A stretch of 58,886 bases of DNA from an uncultured Pseudomonadota bacterium (GTDB lineage: Bacteria > Pseudomonadota > Gammaproteobacteria > Methylococcales > Methylomonadaceae). Shown here piece after piece: positions 44,056-52,671 of this stretch. The DNA is taken from positions 1 through 58,886 of the forward strand of contig CAILJB010000090.1 of NCBI GenBank assembly GCA_903834465.1. The letters are read 5' to 3'. Numbering within the stretch: the stretch's first letter is position 1; every line of letters begins with the position of its first letter. A program made the translations under genes and the position numbers. Under the pieces are notes generated by a model that was not told the origin of the DNA, did not search any database, and was given only the letters and a program-made list of their open reading frames with translations.

Positions 44056-46104
44056 TCATACCTCTTTTAGGTGGATGTACCATGTACTACCCACTTTAGA
44101 TTTGCTAATAACCTTATGCTTTGCACCACTGTTAATTAGAACTTCGTTTTCCTTACGATATTTTGATATGCCTGAAATATCCACGCCTTGTTTTTTAGTT
44201 TCAATTTCGTAGACGACGTTTCCTGAAAATTTACCCGATTTAACTGTTGTTGTGCTAGAGAACTGCTCATATTTAACGGTTTTGCCAACAACATAGTTAT
44301 CAATGACGCTCTGCGGTAAATCAACGTCCCTGCGAACCGTTCCTGTAAATTTTTCTGCCTTATTCAACGCCGTTTTTAACACTTCTTGAAAATCATGCAG
44401 CATGGCAGATTTTTTAGCCGTTTTTGCTTTTTGCCAACCACCTAAGTGACCATTTAAATCTTCATAAGTATGCCCCGTGTAAGCATAAATGGCTTTGTGT
44501 TCATCTTCGGTAAGTCCCATTTTAGCGGCAGCTTCAATGCCTTCTAAGAAATTGTCATCTTCCCAGTAATGGTCAAGGTCAAACTGGTCGTTGACGTTTG
44601 CCATGATTTCGCGCTGGCGTTCCAAACGCGGAGCGTACTGTTCACGTCCTTGTTTAACTTTTTCCGCTAATTCACGCTGTGCCTTTTTATAAGGCGTTTC
44701 GTAATTGGGTGGGTCAGGAATTTTGCCGTCATAAACGCCATTAACAAATTTATGTGGGTAATTTTCCTGCGTCCATTTGAGTTTGACCTTCGTCCATTTT
44801 TTGGCTTCTGGGTCAATTTGCATTACATCAAGCGCGTTGACCTCGCTTTGACTAAATGTGTCGTCTTGTAACAACCCCTCTTTTTTAAAAGTCTTTTTAA
44901 CTTTTGAATTTGACAGCGTGGGTTTTATTTTTGACGGATTAACCCAGTTATCGTTTTTATCAAAATTTTGCGGCAGAGCTTCACGCATCAAATCGCGTGA
45001 TTCATCGTCCCACGTCGCGGCAATTGGATCTGCTTGGGCAACATTGCTCGCTTTGCTGGTTTTTTTCAACGCTGCTTTCGGTTTTTTATGGCTACCATCA
45101 ACGATTTCTTTTTTCTCGTCGTCCCATTGCCATGTTTCCCCCGTTTTGGGATTTTTAATTTTGTCGCCAGTTTTTACGAGTTCAGGATTAAATACGCCGT
45201 CTTGAAATTTATAGGGGAACGTTTTTTGAACTTTATCGATATGTTCTTTTGACCACGCTTTTGCCGCAGGATTGGTTTGCTGCGTTTGACTGGCTAATTT
45301 AGAAGTAGTTTTAACCTTTGGAGGTGCATCAACAGGCATTTTTGCCACGATGTTGTCAACGTGCAGCGAATCGTCTTTGGGTACAACGACTTTTTTCTTG
45401 AGTGATTTGGCTAATTTTGGCTCGACAGTTTTAGCCGCCGCTTTCGCTAATCTGTCAGCGATTGCTTTGTTGATTCCAGCCGTAATATCAGAGCCGCAGT
45501 TGTAATCCCAGCCCTTGTCGGGCTTCATGCTGTCGAGGTCGATTTTTTTGTTTAAACCATTGTCACCCTTAGAGCGTGCTTGAGCTTGGCTTTCGCTAAG
45601 AGAAACCACGGAGCATCGACATCTGTAACCGTTGGCGGGATAGTGCGTGTCCCAAAATGGGTCGTCAATACGGCGGATAATCCCATCGAGAGCGCGGTGG
45701 CTAGGACGAGTACGACTATCGTTAATCGCATCGTACATAAGGTAAGGTTGGTAGGCTTCATTTTGCTTAAATTGTTCCCAATGCCCACGGTTGTAGGCAT
45801 TTTGAATGTTAGTGCGGTAAATGTTGTCAAGGCGGTACTTTGGCAACCCTAAATCTTGAACGGCGACCCCGTCTTGCCATTGCTCAAACGACTGACCATC
45901 GGCTAATTTTGCGAACAGTGAATTGAGGACGGCTTGAAGCTGGTCAAGGCTGGCAACGCCTGCAATTGAAAACGCCAACTGCCGCTGAATTCCTTGCAAC
46001 TCGCCGTAGTATTTGGAAGGCAGCACGATTTCGCGTGCGTCCATGGCAGCAATGGCTTCATCAAACGGGACGTTAAAACCAACCGATAACGTTGTATCAG
46101 GCAT
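44056..46104 (-). CDS. MuF minor head protein fused to an ADP-ribosyltransferase domain
   Basis: This 682-residue protein has a Mu gpF/SPP1 gp7 domain at about 10-180 (TNIQNAYNRGHWEQFKQNEA, DSRTRPSHRALDGI, YPANGYRCRCSV), with metal-type His and Cys. A linker with three loosely repeated segments runs from about 260 to 470. The C-terminal about 150 residues form an R-S-E-type ART domain: Arg591/592 (GTVRRDVDLP), the STS-like block at 615-620 (FSSTTT) and ExE at 652-654 (KENEV). MuF proteins enter the host with or near the DNA, so this fused domain may be a toxin or an early host-modifying enzyme. The activity is predicted from motifs only. Confidence 0.8.
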   Translation of the reverse strand: MPDTTLSVGFNVPFDEAIAAMDAREIVLPSKYYGELQGIQRQLAFSIAGVASLDQLQAVLNSLFAKLADGQSFEQWQDGVAVQDLGLPKYRLDNIYRTNIQNAYNRGHWEQFKQNEAYQPYLMYDAINDSRTRPSHRALDGIIRRIDDPFWDTHYPANGYRCRCSVVSLSESQAQARSKGDNGLNKKIDLDSMKPDKGWDYNCGSDITAGINKAIADRLAKAAAKTVEPKLAKSLKKKVVVPKDDSLHVDNIVAKMPVDAPPKVKTTSKLASQTQQTNPAAKAWSKEHIDKVQKTFPYKFQDGVFNPELVKTGDKIKNPKTGETWQWDDEKKEIVDGSHKKPKAALKKTSKASNVAQADPIAATWDDESRDLMREALPQNFDKNDNWVNPSKIKPTLSNSKVKKTFKKEGLLQDDTFSQSEVNALDVMQIDPEAKKWTKVKLKWTQENYPHKFVNGVYDGKIPDPPNYETPYKKAQRELAEKVKQGREQYAPRLERQREIMANVNDQFDLDHYWEDDNFLEGIEAAAKMGLTEDEHKAIYAYTGHTYEDLNGHLGGWQKAKTAKKSAMLHDFQEVLKTALNKAEKFTGTVRRDVDLPQSVIDNYVVGKTVKYEQFSSTTTVKSGKFSGNVVYEIETKKQGVDISGISKYRKENEVLINSGAKHKVISKSKVGSTWYIHLKEV

Positions 46105-47614
46105 TTACATAACCCAATACGTCAGCGGCAAACATCGCTCGCTCTAATAGTTGCCGAAATGGCTCGGTGTCGGTCTCAGCAAACAACACCGCCAATTTGT
46201 CGGCTAAATCTTCGGGTGATTTGGCAGTTTTAATGGCATTGAAGATTGCCCCTTCAGGAATCGGACTGCTTGAATTTGCCAGCGCGTTGTTTGCTAACTT
46301 TTCGATTTCTTGTTGGGCTTGGGTGAACCTTGTGCCAATTGGCACAGAAAAATTCAAATTTGATAATTCCTCTCCGCCCATGGGCGGATGGTTTTCATTT
46401 TTTTCGCCAATTGGCGAAAAAGCATCATTCGCTACAAATTTATTTTCGCCCATGGGCGAATTTTTAGTTTGATTTGGTAATTCAGCGGGAATTTCAAAAT
46501 CACCTTCTTCATAGTCGTACACCCGCAGCAAATAATCGGGCGTGAGTTTGAGTACACCTGCTTGCACCAGCTTGGAATCACGGTCAGCACGTTCAGTTTC
46601 CAATCCCGTGTCATCTTCCATTACAAAAGTCGGTGGTTCACCTGTAAAACCGTTCAGCGTGTGCAACGCCGTGACCAGTGTTTGCACCGTTTTTGTCACT
46701 AAACGCATATCGGCTTTGCGCCTGTCATCGAGTACCGCTTGATGCACTTTTGCAGCGGCAAAACTACCTGCTTTGCCAACGTCGGACGTTAACGTTTGAC
46801 CAAGAATGACCTTTTGAATGCGCTTTAAAATAGCATTTTCAAATTGCTCAAAGGTCGCGCCGTTTTGCTGCACGCTCATAAACTCTGCTTCCCAACCAGC
46901 GGGGAGCGCAAGCGTAGCGTTTTGCACAGCGGCATTTAAAACAACGGATAAATGGTCAACCGATGGCGTACCGTCCGCCATAGGCATATCGGGCGCAGTA
47001 CCTTTTAAAAATGGGATTCCTGCGCGTTCAAGATTCTTTGCCCAGAATTTCCAGCCGTTGACGCGAAACAGCCACGCCCAGTACAAACGCGACAACACCG
47101 CTTCGCCGTAGGGCTGACGGTAGGTTTGATTTCGCACGGTAAGCAGAAATTTGTAATTGGTATCAACAGCCGTTCCCATTGGGTCGAGCATCGAGCGATA
47201 AATCAAATCGCCGTTACTTTTTGGCTCGAACCACTCAAACGGTTTTTCGCTAATCTCCGCGAGAGTAATTTTGCCAGCAGTGTTTTTATAAATAATTTCC
47301 TGAACGCTGTAGCCGTAAAGCACGGCGTTAAATGCGCCGCGTAGCACGGTAGCAATCACGCGCTCGATTTCAGTCCATAAGAAAGTATTTTGCGAAGCCA
47401 GTCCCGACTCTAAACGCCACGGCGTAGCAATTAAGGCTTCACGGCGCGTTTCAATCGCGGCGTAAATTTCGTCATCGGATTCCAAGGTGCGGAGTTCTTT
47501 GCGATGAATACCGAGCTTTTTTAATGTCTCGTCGGTGTCTGCCATTTGCAGCAGATTATTGAGCAAATAATCAATCGCCTGCTCGTTGTAGAGGGCTTTG
47601 GGTGCGGTTGCCAT
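46097..47614 (-). CDS. Phage portal protein (Mu gp29-like, DUF935)
   Basis: This 505-residue protein has the DUF935 pattern (LGIHRKELRTLESDDEIYAA, RRYALIATPWRLESG-type, YGYSVQEIIYKN, QKVILGQTLTSDVGKAGSFA, KAGSFAAAKVHQAVLDDRRK). The dodecameric portal is the gate for DNA entry. The C-terminal 90 residues contain several PxG(E/T) motifs (NSPMGENKF, SPIGEKNE, PPMGGEE, VPIGTR) encoded by palindromes. It overlaps terL and MuF genes by a few bp. Confidence 0.87.
   Translation of the reverse strand: MATAPKALYNEQAIDYLLNNLLQMADTDETLKKLGIHRKELRTLESDDEIYAAIETRREALIATPWRLESGLASQNTFLWTEIERVIATVLRGAFNAVLYGYSVQEIIYKNTAGKITLAEISEKPFEWFEPKSNGDLIYRSMLDPMGTAVDTNYKFLLTVRNQTYRQPYGEAVLSRLYWAWLFRVNGWKFWAKNLERAGIPFLKGTAPDMPMADGTPSVDHLSVVLNAAVQNATLALPAGWEAEFMSVQQNGATFEQFENAILKRIQKVILGQTLTSDVGKAGSFAAAKVHQAVLDDRRKADMRLVTKTVQTLVTALHTLNGFTGEPPTFVMEDDTGLETERADRDSKLVQAGVLKLTPDYLLRVYDYEEGDFEIPAELPNQTKNSPMGENKFVANDAFSPIGEKNENHPPMGGEELSNLNFSVPIGTRFTQAQQEIEKLANNALANSSSPIPEGAIFNAIKTAKSPEDLADKLAVLFAETDTEPFRQLLERAMFAADVLGYVNA
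46331..46460. repeat. Cluster of four near-identical palindromes inside the portal gene
   Basis: Palindromes at 46331-46346 (TGTGCCAATTGGCACA), 46373-46388 (TCCGCCCATGGGCGGA), 46400-46421 (core TTCGCCAATTGGCGAA) and 46445-46460 (TTCGCCCATGGGCGAA). All share GCC(A/C)AT(T/G)GGC. All are in the reading frame, encoding PxG-type tetrapeptides. Confidence 0.9.
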
Positions 47615-48879
47615 CAGTAAATCCTTGCACCAGAGGTAATCGGGGCGGATTGCGCGATACCTGTTGCGCCATAAAACGCAATCGCCAGTGACATCACGGT
47701 GTCATCGTGTTGACCATGCGGTGCGCCGTAGCGAATCATGCCGCTGGGCAAACGCTCTTGCTCAAAACACATCAGCTCGTTAATCAACGGCGGATAATCG
47801 GGAATCGAAATCGTGCCTTGCTCAAACGCAATGGCGAGCTTTTCAATGATTTCAGCTTTAGAGGCGTTGGTAGTTTGGAATGCACGCACAGGCAGCCCAC
47901 GGCGTTTGGCTTGTTCGAGAAATGGCAGCCCCGTGTTGTTGGATTCAATCAAAATCGGTGCGCCTTTGAAGCGTTGCGACATGGCGACCAGCCGCTCTAA
48001 TTGCATGACGTATTCGACTTGGTTAAATCTATCGACAGCGACAACTTTACGGTCACGCGCATCAACAACCGTGATAACTGTGAAATCTTCGACTCGCGCT
48101 AAATCCACTCCGATAACGTAAGCTCTGCCATCAGTTTGTTTTTGTTCTTTTCGCCACCAGTCATCGTTTGGAATGTCATAAGTGCAAGCTGAAATGTTGC
48201 GAAACACGCCGCCTGCATCGTCTAAGAACTGGGCGAGGTATTCTTGTTGAAATGTACGTTCAGGGAGATTGCGACGGGCTTCTTCAATTTCGTCTGGATG
48301 GATAAACGGATTACACGCGGTGGGCATTTGCCAGCTTGCCCAGTTGGGTTCGTGGTTAACGCCACGTTGATAGCAGTCATAAAAATAATTTCGCCCCTTG
48401 GGTGTTGATAAAAACCACGCATCGCCGCCAAAATCCGTGAGCGTTGGGCGAATGGCGTTCTCCCATGCAGGTTGCAGACGTTTAGCAATGCCTGCTTCAT
48501 CAATAATGACACGGCTGTATTTACGTCCACGCCCCGCATCTTCATCTTCGAGTGACCAGAAATCGACTGCACCACCGCCGATAATTTCGAGGCGTTTGGA
48601 TTGCTCACTTTTACAGGTAATGACGGGTTTTAAGCGGTCTTTGGATTCACGCCACGCGGCATCAAGCACTTTATAGGTTGGCGCAAACCAGCCGACGGGA
48701 TAGCCTTGCAACGCGGCGGTGGCTAAATCACTGCACGCACTCGCACCCAACGCCAACATGATGCCGAGTGCGGTTTTGCCACTCCGTCGCCCCAAGCAAA
48801 CCACGTTATAACGGGCGCGACCTTGCCACACCTTTTGTTGCGCGATGTGCAACGCAGGCAATTTGAGTCTTTTTGTCAT
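47614..48879 (-). CDS. Terminase large subunit
   Basis: This 421-residue packaging motor has Walker A GRRSGKTA at 30-37, Walker B VIIDEAG and the C-terminal nuclease domain (VIGVDLARVEDFTVITVVD, PILIESNNTGLPFL, HGQHDDTVMSLAIAF) with its acidic residues. The stop overlaps the portal start (TGATG). It pumps DNA into proheads through the portal. Confidence 0.93.
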   Translation of the reverse strand: MTKRLKLPALHIAQQKVWQGRARYNVVCLGRRSGKTALGIMLALGASACSDLATAALQGYPVGWFAPTYKVLDAAWRESKDRLKPVITCKSEQSKRLEIIGGGAVDFWSLEDEDAGRGRKYSRVIIDEAGIAKRLQPAWENAIRPTLTDFGGDAWFLSTPKGRNYFYDCYQRGVNHEPNWASWQMPTACNPFIHPDEIEEARRNLPERTFQQEYLAQFLDDAGGVFRNISACTYDIPNDDWWRKEQKQTDGRAYVIGVDLARVEDFTVITVVDARDRKVVAVDRFNQVEYVMQLERLVAMSQRFKGAPILIESNNTGLPFLEQAKRRGLPVRAFQTTNASKAEIIEKLAIAFEQGTISIPDYPPLINELMCFEQERLPSGMIRYGAPHGQHDDTVMSLAIAFYGATGIAQSAPITSGARIY

Positions 48880-48896
48880 CAGCTTCCCACTCTTTT

Positions 48897-48928
48897 AAAA
48901 AGCCGCCTCATCATGGTGACGAAGCGGC
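48897..48928 (-). terminator. Strong terminator between fibre-like genes and large terminase
   Basis: On the minus strand GCCGCTTCGTCA and TGATGAGGCGGC pair over 12 bp (two G-T) around CCA, followed by five T. The stem sits inside the late gene order, directly before terL. Confidence 0.8.
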
Positions 48929-48960
48929 AAACCTTAAAACAAAACGAACAGCGTTTTTTC

Positions 48961-49668
48961 TTATGGCAACAACGCTGCGCCGTCTAAGAAGTGGGTGTAT
49001 TGAATCGTGACGGTTTTATCCACCAACGTACCGATTTCAGTCGCTAAATAGCCGTCTAAGGCATCAATGAAAATCGCACCTTCACCATTGGTTACGCGCA
49101 AATCGTAAGTCACGCCTTCTGCGGTGACGTGACTCACTGTGCCTTGGTTTAAAACGACCATGACGGGATGTGCTAAGTTCAATGGCTCGACATCCGAAGT
49201 CACTAAAACGGTTTCGATGGTTGTGCCTGTGACCACTCCGCCGTTAAGCAACGCGCTAACTTGGTCTTTGTTTGCCGTTACCGTTGCCGCTAAAGTAGCA
49301 ACCGACGCATTGACTGAAGCAATCGCCGCGTTAATGGCATCAGCCACCGTCGCGTTTGGATTGACGGCGATGTAATCAGCGATTTCTTTTAACGTGTTTA
49401 ACGCTTCAGGTGCAGCACCGATTAAATCCGCGATTTCTTTGCGGAACGAACCCACCGTTGTCGAATCACCGTTAATAGTGGCAACCAACGTTGAAATAGG
49501 TGAAACCGCCGCGTTGATGGCATTGGTACGCGCTGTAATTTCAGCGTTAATGGCTTCGGCTAATGCCGCTGTGCTACCTGTGCCAACCGCTGCCGCTTGG
49601 GCTTGCAACGCCGCTAACGCTTCTTTTAAACCTGCAATCGAACTTTGACTGTATTGAATTTGTGCCAT
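48961..49668 (-). CDS. Fibre-like phage protein with shared N-terminal module
   Basis: This 235-residue protein starts MAQIQYSQSSIAGLKEAL, the same as the next gene upstream. Residues 25-140 are Ala/Thr/Asn-rich helical repeats (AALAEAINAEITARTNAINA, NATVADAINAAIASVNASVA) typical of trimeric fibre shafts. The C-terminal 80 residues are a beta-rich tip. GGAGATTTTTTC precedes the ATG. Position between the terminase subunits suggests a head or tail fibre. Confidence 0.65.
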   Translation of the reverse strand: MAQIQYSQSSIAGLKEALAALQAQAAAVGTGSTAALAEAINAEITARTNAINAAVSPISTLVATINGDSTTVGSFRKEIADLIGAAPEALNTLKEIADYIAVNPNATVADAINAAIASVNASVATLAATVTANKDQVSALLNGGVVTGTTIETVLVTSDVEPLNLAHPVMVVLNQGTVSHVTAEGVTYDLRVTNGEGAIFIDALDGYLATEIGTLVDKTVTIQYTHFLDGAALLP

Positions 49669-49736
49669 GAAAAAATCTCCATAAAGGCAATGACGGTGTT
49701 ACTTAGTCCGACAACTGAGAGTAGCCTTGCGGCGAT

Positions 49737-49934
49737 TTAATCTTGCGGAGCATCAAAGCGAATGCGCCATTTGGTTTTGGTTTTCTTCTTTGATGAACGC
49801 TTGGTTTGTACAAAAATAATTTCTTTAGGCAATTGAAAATTTTCGCCTTGCTGGTTTTTTATCTGTTCATCGAGCGCGGCGAGAGCTTCCTTCAAACCTG
49901 CAATCGAACTCTGGCTATATTGAATTTGTGCCAT
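49737..49934 (-). CDS. Short protein with duplicated fibre N-terminal module
   Basis: This 65-residue protein has the same 21-residue N-terminus as the fibre-like gene downstream, but continues into a Lys/Arg-rich tail (KRSSKKKTKTKWRIRFDAPQ). It overlaps the preceding gene by 20 bp and has AAGG before the ATG. It could be a truncated paralogue created by duplication, or an anchor peptide. Confidence 0.55.
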   Translation of the reverse strand: MAQIQYSQSSIAGLKEALAALDEQIKNQQGENFQLPKEIIFVQTKRSSKKKTKTKWRIRFDAPQD

Positions 49935-50133
49935 TTTTTAGCCTTAAATCATTTAGCGTTTTTACCAGCTTTCGCACCCGTTCAAACTGTGGTTTGCAAG
50001 TGGTTTCGTATTCATTTTTCAAACGATTTAACGCGCTGGTATCGACATCAAGGCAAACTCCAGCACCACTCATCGTGTGCGATACGCCTTGCTCAATTGC
50101 CCATGCGGCAAAATAAAAATCTCGAATAATCAT
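49915..50133 (-). CDS. Small phage protein
   Basis: This 72-residue protein (MIIRDFYFAAWAIEQGVSHT) has a helical, charged C-terminal half (NRLKNEYETTCKPQFERVRK). It overlaps both neighbours by a few bp and is probably translated with them. No family is recognised. Confidence 0.5.
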   Translation of the reverse strand: MIIRDFYFAAWAIEQGVSHTMSGAGVCLDVDTSALNRLKNEYETTCKPQFERVRKLVKTLNDLRLKNGTNSI

Positions 50134-50519
50134 GTCGCCTCAATGTAAGTCACCACAGCCAATGCGCCTGTGTAGTCGTAGCTGGTATCTAAAAAACGCA
50201 AAACGTAATCACCGTTCAACCAGTCGAGCGCAATGTTGTCGTGGGTTTCGGTGACAAAATGTCCCGCATCGTCATAAGGCAAATAAACCTGCGCGATACC
50301 TAAAACAAAATTGCCCAGTGGCTTGCTTGGCAAAATGCACACAAAATCAACAATTGGCATCTTCGGCGTAGTGACGCAGGTCACACCATTTGTTGAACCG
50401 CCACCACGCACGCCTTCAACTCTAATTACCGACACATCTTGTGACACCAAAATCAATGGTTGCTGCACTTCAGTGACGACAATGACCACCTCTTGCGTGC
50501 TGTTTGAATTGGCTGCCAT
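50130..50519 (-). CDS. Phage protein, probable virion component
   Basis: This 129-residue protein is beta-rich with VIVVTEVQQPLILVSQDVSV and TGALAVVTYIEAT. The composition suggests a structural rather than an enzymatic role. It overlaps the genes on both sides by 1-4 bp, so it is part of the same polycistron. Confidence 0.5.
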   Translation of the reverse strand: MAANSNSTQEVVIVVTEVQQPLILVSQDVSVIRVEGVRGGGSTNGVTCVTTPKMPIVDFVCILPSKPLGNFVLGIAQVYLPYDDAGHFVTETHDNIALDWLNGDYVLRFLDTSYDYTGALAVVTYIEAT

Positions 50520-50890
50520 TACGATTTCGCTCGTGTGATTTGCGGAATCACGAAAACACGCGCCCTGTAATCATCAATCGGCGGCAAGATGGTGGTGATT
50601 TCGTTTGCGGTGCTTTTCACCTGTAAATCATAGTAATAACTGCCTGCTGGCAATGCTGCTGTGATTTCCGACGGTATGTGCAAATAACAAATTCCGTTCG
50701 CTGGGTCGTCCATCGGATATTGTCCTGCCACCGTTGAAACGTGTAGCACTGCTGCTTCGTCGGTATCAGCAAAATCCTTTTTTAAGGTCAGCCAAAACTT
50801 GTAACCCATGATGTTAGTCACCACTGCGTATTGAATTTGCAGCCGATAATCGTCGCCGTTTCTAATGCTGGGAATGTTCTTTTTAGCCAT
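50519..50890 (-). CDS. BppU-like or structural phage protein
   Basis: This protein of about 123 residues reads GDDYRLQIQYAV, GYKFWLTLKKDF, AVLHVSTVAGQYPMDD and YYYDLQVKSTANEITTILPP, a pattern also seen in small baseplate or upper-collar-type phage proteins. ATG 50890 overlaps the end of the small terminase gene by 8 bp. A longer frame would extend inside that gene. Confidence 0.6.
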   Translation of the reverse strand: MAKKNIPSIRNGDDYRLQIQYAVVTNIMGYKFWLTLKKDFADTDEAAVLHVSTVAGQYPMDDPANGICYLHIPSEITAALPAGSYYYDLQVKSTANEITTILPPIDDYRARVFVIPQITRAKS

Positions 50891-51377
50891 TGTCGCGCTC
50901 GATGATGATTTTTTGCGGTTCGTTGTTGTTTTGCTGGGCGTTGGTGTTGTTAATGGTCGCAGCGGCGGGGTAATACGGCACAACGCCTGACACGCGCATC
51001 GTTGAAACCAAGGTGTCGGCGACAATTTTGCAGTCGATAGGCTTGGGTGTTTCGCCCATCGATTTGACTGCCATCATCGCCACTTTTTGCCCCGCCTTGG
51101 CGTAAAACTCCCGCACTTTGGTTTGCTCGTCGATGGCTTTAGTGACGACTTCCTGCACTGTTGAATCCAGTGTTGAAATGACCACTGCAACCCGCGCACC
51201 GTCTGCGATAAGCTGTTGAAACTTACCTTTCTCCCAACCTTCATTTTTTGCCCGTTTGCTGACGGTGGAACGGTCGATACCTGTTTCGGTGCTGATGTCG
51301 TTTAAACTTTTTCCCGTTTCAAATAATGCCTTCGCTTTTGCCCACTGCTCAGGGGTAGCAGGTTTTGCCTTAGCCAT
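50883..51377 (-). CDS. Terminase small subunit-like protein
   Basis: This 164-residue protein has an N-terminal helix-turn-helix (AKALFETGKSLNDISTETGI, DRSTVSKRAKNEGWEKGKFQ) for DNA recognition, followed by an alpha-helical oligomerisation region (GARVAVVISTLDSTVQEVVT). It is located upstream of terL with several small genes in between, which is unusual. It overlaps the methyltransferase gene by 8 bp. Confidence 0.78.
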   Translation of the reverse strand: MAKAKPATPEQWAKAKALFETGKSLNDISTETGIDRSTVSKRAKNEGWEKGKFQQLIADGARVAVVISTLDSTVQEVVTKAIDEQTKVREFYAKAGQKVAMMAVKSMGETPKPIDCKIVADTLVSTMRVSGVVPYYPAAATINNTNAQQNNNEPQKIIIERDNG

Positions 51378-52671
51378 CGACCAGCGCGTTGAATAACTCC
51401 CCGCTGCTTTCTAAAACGGCTTCTTTGCCTGTGAGTTCTTGCCAGCGGCGCACGATTACGTCGCAATACTTCTCTTCGAGTTCCATTAAACGGGCAACCC
51501 GATTGGTTTTCTCGCAAGCAATCATGGTTGTGCCAGAGCCACCGAATAAATCCAAAATCATCTCGCCGTCGTTGGAACAATCTAAAATTGCATCGACCAC
51601 CAGTTGCGTCGGTTTCACGGTAGGGTGGAGTTTCTCGTTACCGCGTTCACCGTTTGAAAAACTGGTGACCATTGGGTAATCCCAGACGTTAGTGCGGTAG
51701 CGTCCCGTTTCGCCCAGTTGGAAATTGTTGGTGTGTTTTTCTGTGCCGTTTTTGTAAGCAAAAACCAGCTCGTGTTTGTTGCGGTAAAACGTTCCCATGC
51801 CGCCGTTGTTTTTATTCCAAACGCACAGGTTTTTAAGTTCGGTGTAAATTTCACCCGCAGAGGTGAGTTCTTGAATGTGTCGCCAATCCATGCAAACGTA
51901 ATGAATCGAACCATCTTTTGACGCGGCACACAGGCAAGTAAACACAGCGCGTAAAAAATCGGTGAACTCCTCTTTGGTCATCTCGCCCGATGCCATTTTG
52001 AATTCGCCATGAATCCTGCCGATGCTGTTTTCGGAGGCGGCACTGCCTAGTCCTGAAATTTTGACGTTGTATGGTGGGTCGGTGAATATCATGTCCGCTT
52101 TGTCGCCGTTCATTAGCACGTCTACCGCATCAATACTGGTGCTGTCGCCACACATCAAACGGTGTTTGCCACACAGCCACACGTCGCCGAGTTTGGTAAT
52201 TGGAATGGCAGGCGGTTCTGGCACAGTATCAAGGTCAGCATCGTCATCAAGCGTGGTGACATCGGTGTCATCAAATTCACTCAAATCGAAATCTTCAAAG
52301 CCTGTTAAATCTAAGTCAAAACCGAGTTCGTCGAGTTCTGTGAGTTCAAGGCGTAGCAAATCCATGTCCCATTCAGATTCGCTCACCTTGTTGTCGGCAA
52401 TGCGAGCCGCTTTGGCTTGAGCAGGCGTTAAATCAGTGCGAACAATCACGGGAATGGTGGTCATGCCTAGTTTTTTACAGGCAAGCAATCGCCCGTGACC
52501 TTTGATAATCACGTTGTCGCTATCGACCACAATCGGCACGTCGTGACCGTACTCAGCAATCATGCTGGCGAGTTTGTCGATTTGTTCAGGTGGGTGTTTT
52601 TTGGTGTTGTTGGCGTAAGGAATCACGCTGTCGATGGCGACCCGAACGATTTGTGCGTCAAACGAATTCAT
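51370..52671 (-). CDS. ParB-nuclease-domain DNA methyltransferase (beta-class)
   Basis: Residues 1-100 of this 433-residue protein are a ParB-like domain (IPYANNTKKHPPEQIDKLAS, IKGHGRLLACKKLGM, RIADNKVSESEW). An acidic linker (about 105-150) leads to a beta-class methyltransferase with catalytic DPPY (198-201) and SAM motif DLFGGSGTT (374-382). This combination is frequent in phage late regions and can modify DNA to evade restriction, including from the hsd enzyme in this window. It overlaps the endolysin by 4 bp. Confidence 0.87.
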   Translation of the reverse strand: MNSFDAQIVRVAIDSVIPYANNTKKHPPEQIDKLASMIAEYGHDVPIVVDSDNVIIKGHGRLLACKKLGMTTIPVIVRTDLTPAQAKAARIADNKVSESEWDMDLLRLELTELDELGFDLDLTGFEDFDLSEFDDTDVTTLDDDADLDTVPEPPAIPITKLGDVWLCGKHRLMCGDSTSIDAVDVLMNGDKADMIFTDPPYNVKISGLGSAASENSIGRIHGEFKMASGEMTKEEFTDFLRAVFTCLCAASKDGSIHYVCMDWRHIQELTSAGEIYTELKNLCVWNKNNGGMGTFYRNKHELVFAYKNGTEKHTNNFQLGETGRYRTNVWDYPMVTSFSNGERGNEKLHPTVKPTQLVVDAILDCSNDGEMILDLFGGSGTTMIACEKTNRVARLMELEEKYCDVIVRRWQELTGKEAVLESSGELFNALVDG

